Shown: positions 54,515-63,270 of the stretch, piece by piece
How positions within the stretch are numbered: the first letter of the stretch is position 1
How the letters are laid out: each line of letters starts with the position of its first letter
Origin: Croceibacterium mercuriale
GTDB lineage: Bacteria; Pseudomonadota; Alphaproteobacteria; Sphingomonadales; Sphingomonadaceae
NCBI RefSeq assembly: GCF_000802385.1
Contig: NZ_JTDN01000001.1
Span: 441,501 to 505,500, forward strand
Direction: 5' to 3'
DNA: 64,000 nucleotides
The notes under the pieces: generated by a model
The model's database searches: none
The model's input: the letters and a program-made list of their open reading frames with translations, nothing else
What the model was told of the DNA's origin: nothing
Position numbers and translations under genes: made by a program

Positions 54515-57500
54515 TCAATCGCGCAGGGTGAAGTGGTACTCTCCCGATGGCACGGAGAAGCGGTGGGATGGCAGGTCCTGGCCGTCCGCGACCCATGTGC
54601 CGCGATCGGGCAGCTCGACCTCCGCGATGCTGTTCGGCGGAACGGTGAGGGACAGGGCGGTCAGCCCGATGGCATCGCCTTCGGTGCGGGTCGCGATCGG
54701 GCCGATGACGGACTCATATCGCGCATGGACCGGCCCGACGTCCGGCAGCCACAAGGGCCGCACCGCGATCCGGCGGAAGCCCGGCGCCGCCGGTGCGATC
54801 CCGGCAAGGCGGCGGTAGAAGAAGCCGACCACCGCGCCGAAGGCGTAATGGTTGTAGCTGTTCATCGCCAGATCGCCGGTGTCGCCGTTCCACCGTTCCC
54901 ACATGGTCGTCGCCCCCTGCGCGACCATGTAGCCCCAGCTGGGATAACCGGTCTGCAGCAGCAATCCGCTGACCTCCTCCAGCAGGCCCGCATCGGCGAG
55001 CACGTCCAGAATGTAGGGCGTGCCGAGGAAGCCGGTCGACAGCTTCATGCCGCGTGCGCGGATGTCGTCGGCCAGCACCCGCGCGGCGGCAGCGCGCTGT
55101 CCGGGCGGGACCAGTCCCATATGCAGGGCCAGCACCTGGCTGGTCTGGCTGCCATTGCCTGCGGTGCCGTCGCCGCGCAGGTACTCGGCCGCAAAGGCCT
55201 GTCCGATGCCGGTGCGCAGCCGCGCGTAATGCGCGGCATCGGTGTCGCGGCCGGTGGCAGTGGCCATCCTCTCCATCAGGTCGGCGCACCACGCCCAGTA
55301 GGCGGTGGCGCACAGGCCGCGCGGGGTGGTCTCGTCATCGGGCTTGATCGCGTCGACGGACAGCCAGTCGCCCAGGTCCAGCCCGCGTTCTTGGCGCCAG
55401 ATGCCGTCGGGATTGTGGCTGGCGACATGGTCCATCCACGCCTGCATCGCCGCCCAGTTCTCCTCGATCACGGCGGTGTCGCCATAGCGTTGCCACAGCT
55501 GCCATGGCAGGATCACGCCCGCCTCGCTCCAGCCTGCAGTGACCACGTCGGGGTAGGATTGCGGCTGCGGCACCACGATGGGGTAACCGCCATCGGGCCG
55601 CTGCGCGGCGCGCGCCTCGATCAGGAAGCGGCGCAGGAACGGGCCGACCTCCATGTTGAAGGCCGCGGCATCCGCGAAGACCTGGATATCGCCCATCCAG
55701 CCCATCCGCTCGTCCCGTTGCGGGCAGTCGGTCGGCACGGCGAAGAAGTTGGACTTCTGGCTCCACATGGCATTGCGCCAGATGCCTTGCAGCAGCGGGG
55801 CCCGGGGGAACTCCAGCGCGCCGGTGACGCGGCAATCATTGTGGACCACCACGCCGGCCACATCCTCCGGCCCGGGTGTGCCAGGATAGCCGTCCAGCTC
55901 GACATAGCGGAACCCATGATAGGTGAAGCGCGGCTCCAGCAGCTCGGCCTCGCCGGTGCCGTCGCCGGAACCTGCCAGCGTGAAGCGGTCGGTGGCGCGG
56001 GCGAGGCGCAGGTTGGCGAGGTCGGCGGTGCCGTCCGGGTGCAGCAGCTCGGCAAAGCGGGCGGTGATGGTGGTGCCTGCCGCACCCCGTGCCGCGATCC
56101 GCACCCAGCCGGAGAAGTTCTGCCCGAAGTCGAACACGAAACGCCCCGGGACCGGCTCGCTGACGGACAGTGGCCGCAGCTCCTCCACCGGGCGCAGCGG
56201 CGGGGACGTCAGCGGCAGCAGCGCGACGCCAGGGTCGGCGCCGAGCTTCACCGGCACCCAGTCGCGTGACTGCCGGCGCGCATCGACCGTCTCGCCATCG
56301 TAGATCTCGGAGGTCAGGATCTGCGACGATGCGATCCGCCAGTCCGGGCCGGTGGTGACCCATTCATGTGAACCATCGGCGTAGTCGAGCCGCAGCTGCC
56401 CCCGGAACCGGCGCGGCGCAGGGCCAAAGGCGTAGCGTTCGATCCGCCAGCCGAACGGGCTGGCATACCAGCCATCGCCAACCAGCACGTCGATCGCGTT
56501 CGTGCCCGCCACGATCAGGGGCGTGACGTCACAAGTCTGGTAGAAGATATGCCGCGCGGCGACGCTGATCTCCGGCGAGAGCACCGCGTCGGACACCCGC
56601 TGCCCGTTGATCGACAGGTCGTAGGCCCCCAGCGCGGTGGCGTAGAGGCGGGCAGCAATGATGTTGCCGCGCGCCTCAAAACGGCTTTGCAGGCGCATGA
56701 CCGGCTCGGACGGGCGGGGATCGTTGTGCGTATTCGCGCCGCTGGTCACCGCGGCTGGCCAGCCGCCGGCATCGAAGCCGGGTGCCTGCCAGCCCTGCGG
56801 GGGATCGACGCACACATGCCAGGCCGGGCCGCTGACGACCGGCATGACGGAGCCATCCCGCCGGTGTAGCCGGACCAGCGCGGCAAAGGCCCCGCCATCG
56901 ACCGGGAAGAAGCCTGCGACATCCGCCTGCGCCAGCGCGCAGATCGTCCGCGGGATGGCGCCGGAGGGCACCACGACCGGGCTCAGCGTGCCCCAATATG
57001 GCAGCGGCGTGTCATAGCCCCATGGCTGGTCCAGCGCAGCCGGTGCTCCGTCGATCCACACGCCGCGCAGATGGTCCTTGCCCGATACCAGCACCTCCAC
57101 CCGGATGATGTCGTCGGGCAGGTCGAGGTCGAGGTCGAGCCGGAAGGCATGGGGCCGCGGGTCGAGCGCCGTCTTGCTCCAGATCCAGGCGAGGCCCGCA
57201 GCGCGTTCGGCGGCGGCGCCGGCATCCTCCGCCTCCAGCCAGTCGCCGCGCCAGTCGCCGGGTTCCAGCAGGCCGGCCTCGAACCAGGTGGGCGCGGCGC
57301 GGGCGACCAGGCCGCGATTGTCAGTCACCTCGACCGACCACCACACGCGCTGCATGGAGGTGAGCGGCGGGCCGCCATAGCGGATGTCGAAGCAGGCATC
57401 GGAGCGGACGACGCCGCTATCCCACAGCGGCGGTCCGGCCGCGTCCGGATCGGCGGCGGCGCGGATGCGGTAGCTGTGCTGCGCCACGCCGGCCGCGGTC

Positions 57501-57598
57501 GCCTCGATCCGCCATGACAGGCGCGGATGGCGCACATCCGTACCGAGCAGTCGGGTGGTCTGTTCGGCGCGCAGGTCGGTGACGGCAAGATCGGTCAA
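54515..57598 (-). CDS. Glycoside hydrolase family 78 alpha-L-rhamnosidase
   Basis: A 1027-residue multi-domain enzyme. N-terminal fibronectin-like part (RHPRLSWRIEA) is followed by carbohydrate-binding and beta-sandwich domains, then the alpha/alpha toroid with the family motif DCPQRDERMGWMGD (general acid Glu630), and a C-terminal beta domain. It releases terminal alpha-L-rhamnose with inversion. There is no signal peptide, so it should work in the cytosol on imported oligosaccharides or glycosides. The isomerase gene lies 13 bases upstream in the same operon. Confidence 0.93.
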   Translation of the reverse strand: MTDLAVTDLRAEQTTRLLGTDVRHPRLSWRIEATAAGVAQHSYRIRAAADPDAAGPPLWDSGVVRSDACFDIRYGGPPLTSMQRVWWSVEVTDNRGLVARAAPTWFEAGLLEPGDWRGDWLEAEDAGAAAERAAGLAWIWSKTALDPRPHAFRLDLDLDLPDDIIRVEVLVSGKDHLRGVWIDGAPAALDQPWGYDTPLPYWGTLSPVVVPSGAIPRTICALAQADVAGFFPVDGGAFAALVRLHRRDGSVMPVVSGPAWHVCVDPPQGWQAPGFDAGGWPAAVTSGANTHNDPRPSEPVMRLQSRFEARGNIIAARLYATALGAYDLSINGQRVSDAVLSPEISVAARHIFYQTCDVTPLIVAGTNAIDVLVGDGWYASPFGWRIERYAFGPAPRRFRGQLRLDYADGSHEWVTTGPDWRIASSQILTSEIYDGETVDARRQSRDWVPVKLGADPGVALLPLTSPPLRPVEELRPLSVSEPVPGRFVFDFGQNFSGWVRIAARGAAGTTITARFAELLHPDGTADLANLRLARATDRFTLAGSGDGTGEAELLEPRFTYHGFRYVELDGYPGTPGPEDVAGVVVHNDCRVTGALEFPRAPLLQGIWRNAMWSQKSNFFAVPTDCPQRDERMGWMGDIQVFADAAAFNMEVGPFLRRFLIEARAAQRPDGGYPIVVPQPQSYPDVVTAGWSEAGVILPWQLWQRYGDTAVIEENWAAMQAWMDHVASHNPDGIWRQERGLDLGDWLSVDAIKPDDETTPRGLCATAYWAWCADLMERMATATGRDTDAAHYARLRTGIGQAFAAEYLRGDGTAGNGSQTSQVLALHMGLVPPGQRAAAARVLADDIRARGMKLSTGFLGTPYILDVLADAGLLEEVSGLLLQTGYPSWGYMVAQGATTMWERWNGDTGDLAMNSYNHYAFGAVVGFFYRRLAGIAPAAPGFRRIAVRPLWLPDVGPVHARYESVIGPIATRTEGDAIGLTALSLTVPPNSIAEVELPDRGTWVADGQDLPSHRFSVPSGEYHFTLRD

Positions 57599-57611
57599 GG
57601 CGATGCAGCCC

Positions 57612-58592
57612 TCAGTACGAACTGAACAGCGCAGCGCGCGCCAGGTTCAGCGCGGTGACGGCATCCTGCCGGTCCTGCGCCGCCTGCATCCCCTCGAAAT
57701 CGAGCTTGTCGAGTGCGCGCTCGACCGCCTTGAGGAAGCCGATCGCGGAATTGGCGGCGGCCACGGAGTCCTCCCGGAAGGGAAACTGGTCAAGTTGCCA
57801 CACGCCTTCCCAGCCATTCTTGCGCAGGGTGTAGAAGAACTCGAACAGCTCGATCGGGTGCACGGAGCCGGCGATCAGGTCGTCGTCCCAGCCGCGGAGG
57901 TTGTCGTTCACGTCCATGCCGAACAGGCGCCCATGATCGATCGCCAGCTGCGCCGCATCGGCCGGGCTCTCCCCGCCATACAGCGAATGGCCGAAGTCGA
58001 GCAGGATGCCCACATTGGGCAGGCCCATCTTCTCGATGCCGAGCAGGGTACGCGCCACGCTGTCATAGCTCATGTGCACGCGCGGTTCGCGCGGCTTGTA
58101 TTCTATGACGAACTTCAGGTCCGGGTTCTGGCCGGCGAGTTCCGCCACGCCGTCGATGCTGGCCTGCCACAGCTTGCGGTGATCGACCTGGAAGGGATAG
58201 TCCCACCCGTCCTGCCCCGGCCACAGCTTTACGTAATCGGCGCCGAACCGGCGGACCACGTCGGCCGCGTCGTTGCACATCTCGTTGGCCAGCCGGCGGA
58301 TGCCCGCATCCGGGTTGGTGAAGGCGCCTTTGGCGAACTGCCTTGTGTAGATCTCCGGCGTGATGCCGATCACCGACAGGCCGTTGCGCTGCAGCGCCTG
58401 TTCGACCGTGTCCAGCGACAGGCTGGGATCAACGAACGGGTAGTTGATGTCCACTACCGTCAGATCCTCCACCTGTCCGGCGAGATCGATCATCTCCAGC
58501 AGCGATCGCGCCTCGCCGTAGCCGTCAGTGGCGTAGCGATCCACATAGGTGGCGAAGTGCCAGATGCCGGCGCCGTAGCGTTGCGTGCCCAT
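57612..58592 (-). CDS. Xylose-isomerase-like TIM-barrel sugar isomerase, possible D-apiose isomerase
   Basis: A 326-residue AP-endonuclease-2/xylose-isomerase-like barrel. Metal-ligand candidates lie in [27 protein letters not shown] and VWQLDQFPF. It resembles L-rhamnose- and sugar-isomerase-type proteins with a divalent metal. Divergent from the split transketolase and FGGY kinase genes, it matches the first step (apiose to apulose) of the known non-oxidative apiose pathway. L-rhamnose isomerase is the main alternative, given the adjacent rhamnosidase. The ATG at 58592 has GGAGG six bases upstream; the ATG at 58598 does not. Confidence 0.82.
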   Translation of the reverse strand: MGTQRYGAGIWHFATYVDRYATDGYGEARSLLEMIDLAGQVEDLTVVDINYPFVDPSLSLDTVEQALQRNGLSVIGITPEIYTRQFAKGAFTNPDAGIRRLANEMCNDAADVVRRFGADYVKLWPGQDGWDYPFQVDHRKLWQASIDGVAELAGQNPDLKFVIEYKPREPRVHMSYDSVARTLLGIEKMGLPNVGILLDFGHSLYGGESPADAAQLAIDHGRLFGMDVNDNLRGWDDDLIAGSVHPIELFEFFYTLRKNGWEGVWQLDQFPFREDSVAAANSAIGFLKAVERALDKLDFEGMQAAQDRQDAVTALNLARAALFSSY

Positions 58593-58633
58593 TGTCATCC
58601 TCCCGATTGCTTCGCGGCGCTGAGGGCCGTATG

Positions 58634-58646
58634 GTCATCATATGAC
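58634..58646. promoter_or_regulatory. Variant operator, site G
   Basis: GTCATCATATGAC, a 5-base inverted repeat with a 3-base centre, in the divergent promoter of the isomerase and transketolase genes. It overlaps the transketolase start codon. It shares TCATcATA with the main motif but is clearly more distant. Confidence 0.4.
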
Positions 58647-59499
58647 AGACAAGTTGAACCGGAACAACATCGAGCAGCGCGCCGCCCGCACCCGGGAACG
58701 CGCCGGGTGGATGCGGCAGCGGCTGCTCGGCATGATCGTGGCGGCGGGCCAGGGGCATCCCGGCGGCGACCTGTCGGCGACCGATATCCTGGCCAGCCTG
58801 TATTTCGATGTCCTGCGGATCGATCCGGCGATGCCCGACGCGCCGGACCGGGACCGGTTCGTGATGAGCAAGGGGCATTGCACCGGCGCGCTGTATTCCG
58901 CGCTGGCCGGGCGCGGCTTCTTTCCGGAGGCGGAGCTCGACACCTACCTGAAGCCGGGATCGCGGCTGAACGGGCATCCCAACCGTACCTACCTGCCGGG
59001 GGTAGAGACCAATACCGGGCCGCTGGGGCATGGCTTCCCCGTCGCGGTCGGCATTGCCATCGCCGGGCAGATCGACCGCACCGATTACCGCACCTTCGTG
59101 CTGACCGGCGACGGGGAACTGCAGGAAGGCAGCATGTGGGAAGCGGCGATGCTGGCGGGTCACCGCAGACTGGGCAGGCTGACGGTGATCGTCGATCGCA
59201 ACCGCCTGCAGCAGGGTGCCCGGACGGAGGACACCAATGCGCTGGAGCCGCTGGCGGACAAGTGGCGCGCTTTTGGCTGGCAGGTGGCGGAGGTCGACGG
59301 GCATGACCATGCCGCGCTGCTGCAGGCGCTCGACGCCGCTGCCGCTCCGCGCGACGTACCGCTGTGCATCATCGCGCACACCTTCAAGGGGCATGGCGTC
59401 AGCTACATGCGGGACCAGGCCGGCTGGCATCACGGCGTGCCGAATGCAGAGCAATATGCGGCGGCGCTCGCCGAACTGGAAGCGGAGGCGGGACGATGA
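58642..59499 (+). CDS. Transketolase, N-terminal (TPP-binding) subunit
   Basis: A 285-residue protein equal to the N-terminal third of transketolase. His39 is in AAGQGHPGGDLSATD. The thiamin motif is GDGELQEGSMWEA with the later Asn in DRNRLQQG, and SKGHCTGALYSAL is conserved. The C-terminal part is the next gene. Two-gene transketolases of this size include the apulose-4-phosphate transketolase AptA/AptB. No ribosome site is visible, so the transcript may be leaderless. Confidence 0.9.
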   Translation: MTDKLNRNNIEQRAARTRERAGWMRQRLLGMIVAAGQGHPGGDLSATDILASLYFDVLRIDPAMPDAPDRDRFVMSKGHCTGALYSALAGRGFFPEAELDTYLKPGSRLNGHPNRTYLPGVETNTGPLGHGFPVAVGIAIAGQIDRTDYRTFVLTGDGELQEGSMWEAAMLAGHRRLGRLTVIVDRNRLQQGARTEDTNALEPLADKWRAFGWQVAEVDGHDHAALLQALDAAAAPRDVPLCIIAHTFKGHGVSYMRDQAGWHHGVPNAEQYAAALAELEAEAGR

Positions 59500-60452
59500 G
59501 CGGGGCTGCACCGGCACAGGGCATGTTCGATTGCCGCGACGCCTATGTCGCCGCGCTGGAGGAGCTGGCCGCGGATGATCCGCGCATCGTGGCGGTGGTG
59601 AACGATTCTGTCGGCTCGTCCAAGCTTGGCCGGTTCCGCGACCGTTTCCCCGACCGGCTGATCAATGTCGGCATCGCCGAACAGAACATGGTCGGCGTGG
59701 GGGCCGGGCTGGCCAATGGCGGCAAGGTACCGTTCGTCAGCGGTGCCGCCTGCTTCCTGACCGCGCGGGCGATGGAGCAGATCAAGGTCGATTGCGCCTA
59801 CAGCCAGGCCAATGTGAAGCTGTGCGGCATCTCCAGCGGAGTGGCCTATGGCGAACTGGGCGCGACGCATCACAGCATCGAGGATGTCGCCTGGCTGCGC
59901 GCCATCGACAGGCTGACGGTGATCGTGCCCGCCGATCCGTGGCAGACGGCGGCGGCGATCCGTGCGGCGGCGGCGCATGACGGACCGGTCTATCTGCGCC
60001 TCAGCCGCATGCCGGTGCCGCAGCTGGCCCGGACCGACGCGACGTTCCGGATCGGCGTGGCGGAGACCCTGCGCGAGGGTGGCGACCTGGCGATCGTGGC
60101 GACCGGCACGCTGGTCCACCGCGCACTTGCCGCGGCGGAATCGTTAGCGGCCGAGGGGATCGGGGCGCGTGTGATCAACATGGCCACCGTGTCGCCGATC
60201 GACGTGGCGGCACTGGCCGAAGCGGCGGCGACCGGCGCAATCGTGACGGCGGAAGAAGGGCTGGCGCATGGCGGCCTGGGTGGCGCGGTCGCCGAATGGT
60301 GCGCGCGCCATGCCCCGACACGCATGCGGATGCTGGGCTTTCCCGGCTTCCTGCCGACCGGATCGGCGGACTGGCTGATGGAGCAGCACGGCCTGACCGC
60401 CACCGGCATCGCCGCCGCCGCCCGCGAGGTGCTGCAGGCGAAGCCCGGCTGA
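59496..60452 (+). CDS. Transketolase, C-terminal subunit
   Basis: A 318-residue protein with the pyrimidine-binding and C-terminal transketolase domains: RLINVGIAEQNMVGVGAGLA (catalytic Glu), FVSGAACFLTARAMEQI, GATHHSIEDVAWLR, PADPWQTAAAI and TAEEGLAHGGLG. Its ATG overlaps the stop of the N-terminal subunit (ATGA) and its own stop shares a base with the kinase start. The subunits should form one heteromeric enzyme moving a two-carbon unit. With the kinase this matches apulose-4-phosphate cleavage to DHAP and xylulose 5-phosphate (inference). Confidence 0.9.
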   Translation: MSGAAPAQGMFDCRDAYVAALEELAADDPRIVAVVNDSVGSSKLGRFRDRFPDRLINVGIAEQNMVGVGAGLANGGKVPFVSGAACFLTARAMEQIKVDCAYSQANVKLCGISSGVAYGELGATHHSIEDVAWLRAIDRLTVIVPADPWQTAAAIRAAAAHDGPVYLRLSRMPVPQLARTDATFRIGVAETLREGGDLAIVATGTLVHRALAAAESLAAEGIGARVINMATVSPIDVAALAEAAATGAIVTAEEGLAHGGLGGAVAEWCARHAPTRMRMLGFPGFLPTGSADWLMEQHGLTATGIAAAAREVLQAKPG

Positions 60453-61903
60453 TGAGCGGACCGCTGATCCTGGCGATCGACCAGGGGACGACGAACACCA
60501 AGGCGGTGCTGCTGGCGGCGGATGGCCGCGTGATGCAATCACGCTCACGCGCGCTGCGGCTGTCCTTCCCGCAGCCCGGCTGGGCGGAGCAGTCGGCGGC
60601 GGAGATCCGGGAGACGGTGGCGGCGCTGATCGCCGAGGTGGCGACCCCCGGGATCGTGGCCGTCGCGATCGCCAACCAGCGCGAGACGGTGGTGATCTGG
60701 GACGCGGCAAGCGGGCAGCCGGTCACCTCCGCCGTGTCGTGGCAGTGTCAGCGTTCGGCCGCGCGCTGCCGCGAGTTGCAGCATCGCGGAGTGGCGGACG
60801 AGGTTGTCCGGCGCAGCGGGCTGGGGCTGGACCCGATGTTCCCCGCGGCCAAGCTGGCGGTGCTGCTCGACAGCCTGCCCGGTGGGCGCGAACGGGCCGC
60901 ACGGGGCGAGCTGCGCTGCGGCACGATCGACAGCTGGCTGCTGTGGAATCTGACCGGCGGCGCGGTCCATGCGACCGATCACAGCAACGCGTCGCGCACG
61001 CAGCTGTTCAGCCTGGATACGCTGCAATGGGATGCCGAACTGGCGCGCATCTTCGACGTGCCGCTGGCCATGCTGCCGGCGATCATGCCGTCCGACAGCC
61101 AGTTCGGCATGGTCGCACCCGGATACGGCCTGCCGCCGGGCACTCCGATCCACGCGATGCTGGGCGACAGCCATGCCGCCCTGTTCGCGCATGGTATCGA
61201 AAGCCCGGGCGCTGTGAAGGCGACGATCGGCACCGGCAGTTCGCTGATGACCCCGACACAGGGGCGCGTCCAGTCGACGCATGGTCTTTCGGGCACGATC
61301 GCCTGGTCGCGCAGGGGGCAGGTGCAGCACGCGCTGGAGGGCAACATCTCGGTGTCCGGCCATGCCGCGGCGTTCGCGACCGCGCTGCTCGGCCTGGCGG
61401 ACGAAGATGCGCTGACAGCGCTGGCCGCCACCGTGCCTGACAGCGGCGGGGTGACCTTCGTGCCGGCGCTGGCGGGGCTCGGCGCGCCGTACTGGCGGCC
61501 ACAGGCGCGCGGGACGATCCATGGCATGACGCTGGGCACGCAGCCGGCGCATGTCGCGCGCGCCACGCTGGAGGCGATCGCGCACCAGATCGGCGACGTC
61601 CTGGACGCGATGGATGCCGATCTCGGCACCCGCACCACCAGCCTGTCGATCGATGGCGGGGCGGCGGGCAATGTCGTGCTGGCGCAGCTGCTGGCCGACC
61701 TGACCGGGCGCACCATCCGCCGCCCGCAGGCCGCCGGCGCGAGCGCGCTGGGTGTGGCCCGGATGGCGATAAGGGCGCTGGGGCTGGATGACGGCGGCTT
61801 GCGGCTGCGGGCGGACGACAGTTTCGTGCCGACCCTGCCGGACGCCACCCGGCAGGCGATCCGCCGCGACTGGCACGCCGCGGTGGATCGCGCTTCGGCC
61901 TAG
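60452..61903 (+). CDS. FGGY-family carbohydrate kinase, possible apulose kinase
   Basis: A 483-residue kinase. N-terminal phosphate motif AIDQGTTNTKAVLLA, IANQRETVVIWD and SWQCQRSAARC resemble glycerol kinase. The C-terminal part has TIGTGSSLMTP and LSIDGGAAGNVVLAQLLADL. In the known non-oxidative apiose pathway an FGGY kinase makes apulose 4-phosphate for the two-subunit transketolase, and here it is directly coupled to those genes. Glycerol, xylulose or rhamnulose are alternative substrates. Its end overlaps that of the convergent MFS gene by four bases. Confidence 0.88.
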   Translation: MSGPLILAIDQGTTNTKAVLLAADGRVMQSRSRALRLSFPQPGWAEQSAAEIRETVAALIAEVATPGIVAVAIANQRETVVIWDAASGQPVTSAVSWQCQRSAARCRELQHRGVADEVVRRSGLGLDPMFPAAKLAVLLDSLPGGRERAARGELRCGTIDSWLLWNLTGGAVHATDHSNASRTQLFSLDTLQWDAELARIFDVPLAMLPAIMPSDSQFGMVAPGYGLPPGTPIHAMLGDSHAALFAHGIESPGAVKATIGTGSSLMTPTQGRVQSTHGLSGTIAWSRRGQVQHALEGNISVSGHAAAFATALLGLADEDALTALAATVPDSGGVTFVPALAGLGAPYWRPQARGTIHGMTLGTQPAHVARATLEAIAHQIGDVLDAMDADLGTRTTSLSIDGGAAGNVVLAQLLADLTGRTIRRPQAAGASALGVARMAIRALGLDDGGLRLRADDSFVPTLPDATRQAIRRDWHAAVDRASA

Positions 61904-63177
61904 GCCATCTCCTCCTCGAGCTCCTCCAGCGACTTGCCCTCGTTCCGGGGCGCGCCGAGGAAGCCGATCAGCCCGCTCAGCACCAGGAACCCGGTGAGGA
62001 TCCAGGCCAGGGTCTGGAACCCGGTCGCGGTCAGCAGCGGCACGAAGAAGCTGAACACGCCCAGCGAGATCCGGACGATGCCGAACATCAGCCCCTGTGC
62101 GGTGCTGCGCAGCAGGGTGGGGAACATCTCCGCGCTCCACAGCTGGAAGAAGCACTGCGCGCCGAACCCCTGGCCGACCGCCATCAGGAACACGTGCAGC
62201 AAGGCCATGGGCAGCGTCAGCGGGAAGATCGCCAGCAGCGCCATGCCGATGACCTGCATGATGGCGGATACCAGGAACAGCAGCCGCTGGTTCACCCGGT
62301 CCGACAGTTTCATGAAGATCAGCCAGATCGACAGCATCCCGATGAAGAAGCTGAGCGACTGGATGGCGACCGACATGCCCTGGCTCTGATTGCCGACGGT
62401 GCGCAGGATGTAGGGGAAGAAGAACCCGTTGGTGCCGGCCCACAGGTTCCACATGCCGTACATGCCGATCAGGAACGCCATTGGGCCGATCCATTTCGCC
62501 TGCATCAGGTCGCGCAGGCGTGCAGGCTTCGCGGCGGTGCCGGCCGCCTCCTGTTCGACCTGCGCGTCCAGCCAGCGCTGCGATTCCTTCATGCGGGATC
62601 GCAGGAAGGTGAGGCCCAGCGCCAGCACGGCAAGGTGGCCGAACACGATCCGCGCGCCCAGCAGGCCCAGCGGTTCCAGCACCAGGAACATCAGCAGGAC
62701 GACGACCGGGCCGAGATACCACAGCACCTGCGCAACGCCGCTGTGCTTGCCGCGCGATCCCTTCGGCGCGGCCTCCGCGATCAGCGACCACGAGGCCGGA
62801 ATGTCCGCGCCCACGGCGAGGCCGACCAGGAAGAAGCCGATCAGCACCATCCACGCATTCATCGCGAAGATCAGCCACAGCATGCCGAAGGCGTAGAACA
62901 GCATATCGTACTGGTAGATCTTCTTGCGCCCGAACAGGTCGCACAGCCGCCCGCCGATGAACGCGCCGAGCCCGGCCGAGATGGCGTTGGGCCCCAGCGC
63001 GCCGATCAGCCCGACGAAGCTGGGGCTGAGGGCATACTCCTCCATCCACAGCGCCAGCGCGGCGGAACCGGCGACGATCGATCCGGCATCGATATAGTTG
63101 GCGAGGCCCGCCAGGATCGTGTTCTTCCAGTCATCCTTCTGCGTGCCTGGTGCTGCCAGGTTCTGCTCGCCCGCCAT
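61900..63177 (-). CDS. MFS sugar transporter
   Basis: A 425-residue, 12-segment transporter of the sugar-porter/MHS-like type. The loop after segment 2 reads GGRLCDLFGRKKIYQYDM. The next conserved region is GADIPASWSLIAEAAPKGSRG. It converges on the kinase gene and is divergent from the apiosidase-like gene, with operator variant H between them. It probably imports apiose or a short glycoside released by the adjacent hydrolase. Substrate not proven. Confidence 0.88.
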   Translation of the reverse strand: MAGEQNLAAPGTQKDDWKNTILAGLANYIDAGSIVAGSAALALWMEEYALSPSFVGLIGALGPNAISAGLGAFIGGRLCDLFGRKKIYQYDMLFYAFGMLWLIFAMNAWMVLIGFFLVGLAVGADIPASWSLIAEAAPKGSRGKHSGVAQVLWYLGPVVVLLMFLVLEPLGLLGARIVFGHLAVLALGLTFLRSRMKESQRWLDAQVEQEAAGTAAKPARLRDLMQAKWIGPMAFLIGMYGMWNLWAGTNGFFFPYILRTVGNQSQGMSVAIQSLSFFIGMLSIWLIFMKLSDRVNQRLLFLVSAIMQVIGMALLAIFPLTLPMALLHVFLMAVGQGFGAQCFFQLWSAEMFPTLLRSTAQGLMFGIVRISLGVFSFFVPLLTATGFQTLAWILTGFLVLSGLIGFLGAPRNEGKSLEELEEEMA

Positions 63178-63208
63178 CTGCTCTCCCCATCGTCTTGCTT
63201 CCAAACAG

Positions 63209-63222
63209 CATATGATATTATG
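63209..63222. promoter_or_regulatory. Variant operator, site H
   Basis: On the minus strand CATAATATCATATG. It equals the main motif with two bases (CG) missing between CATAATA and TCATA. It lies in the divergent promoter of the MFS and apiosidase-like genes. Confidence 0.4.
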
Positions 63223-63270
63223 TTTGTGCATGCCAACCGCGAAATGCGGTGTCGAGCGGGAGGAATGTCG

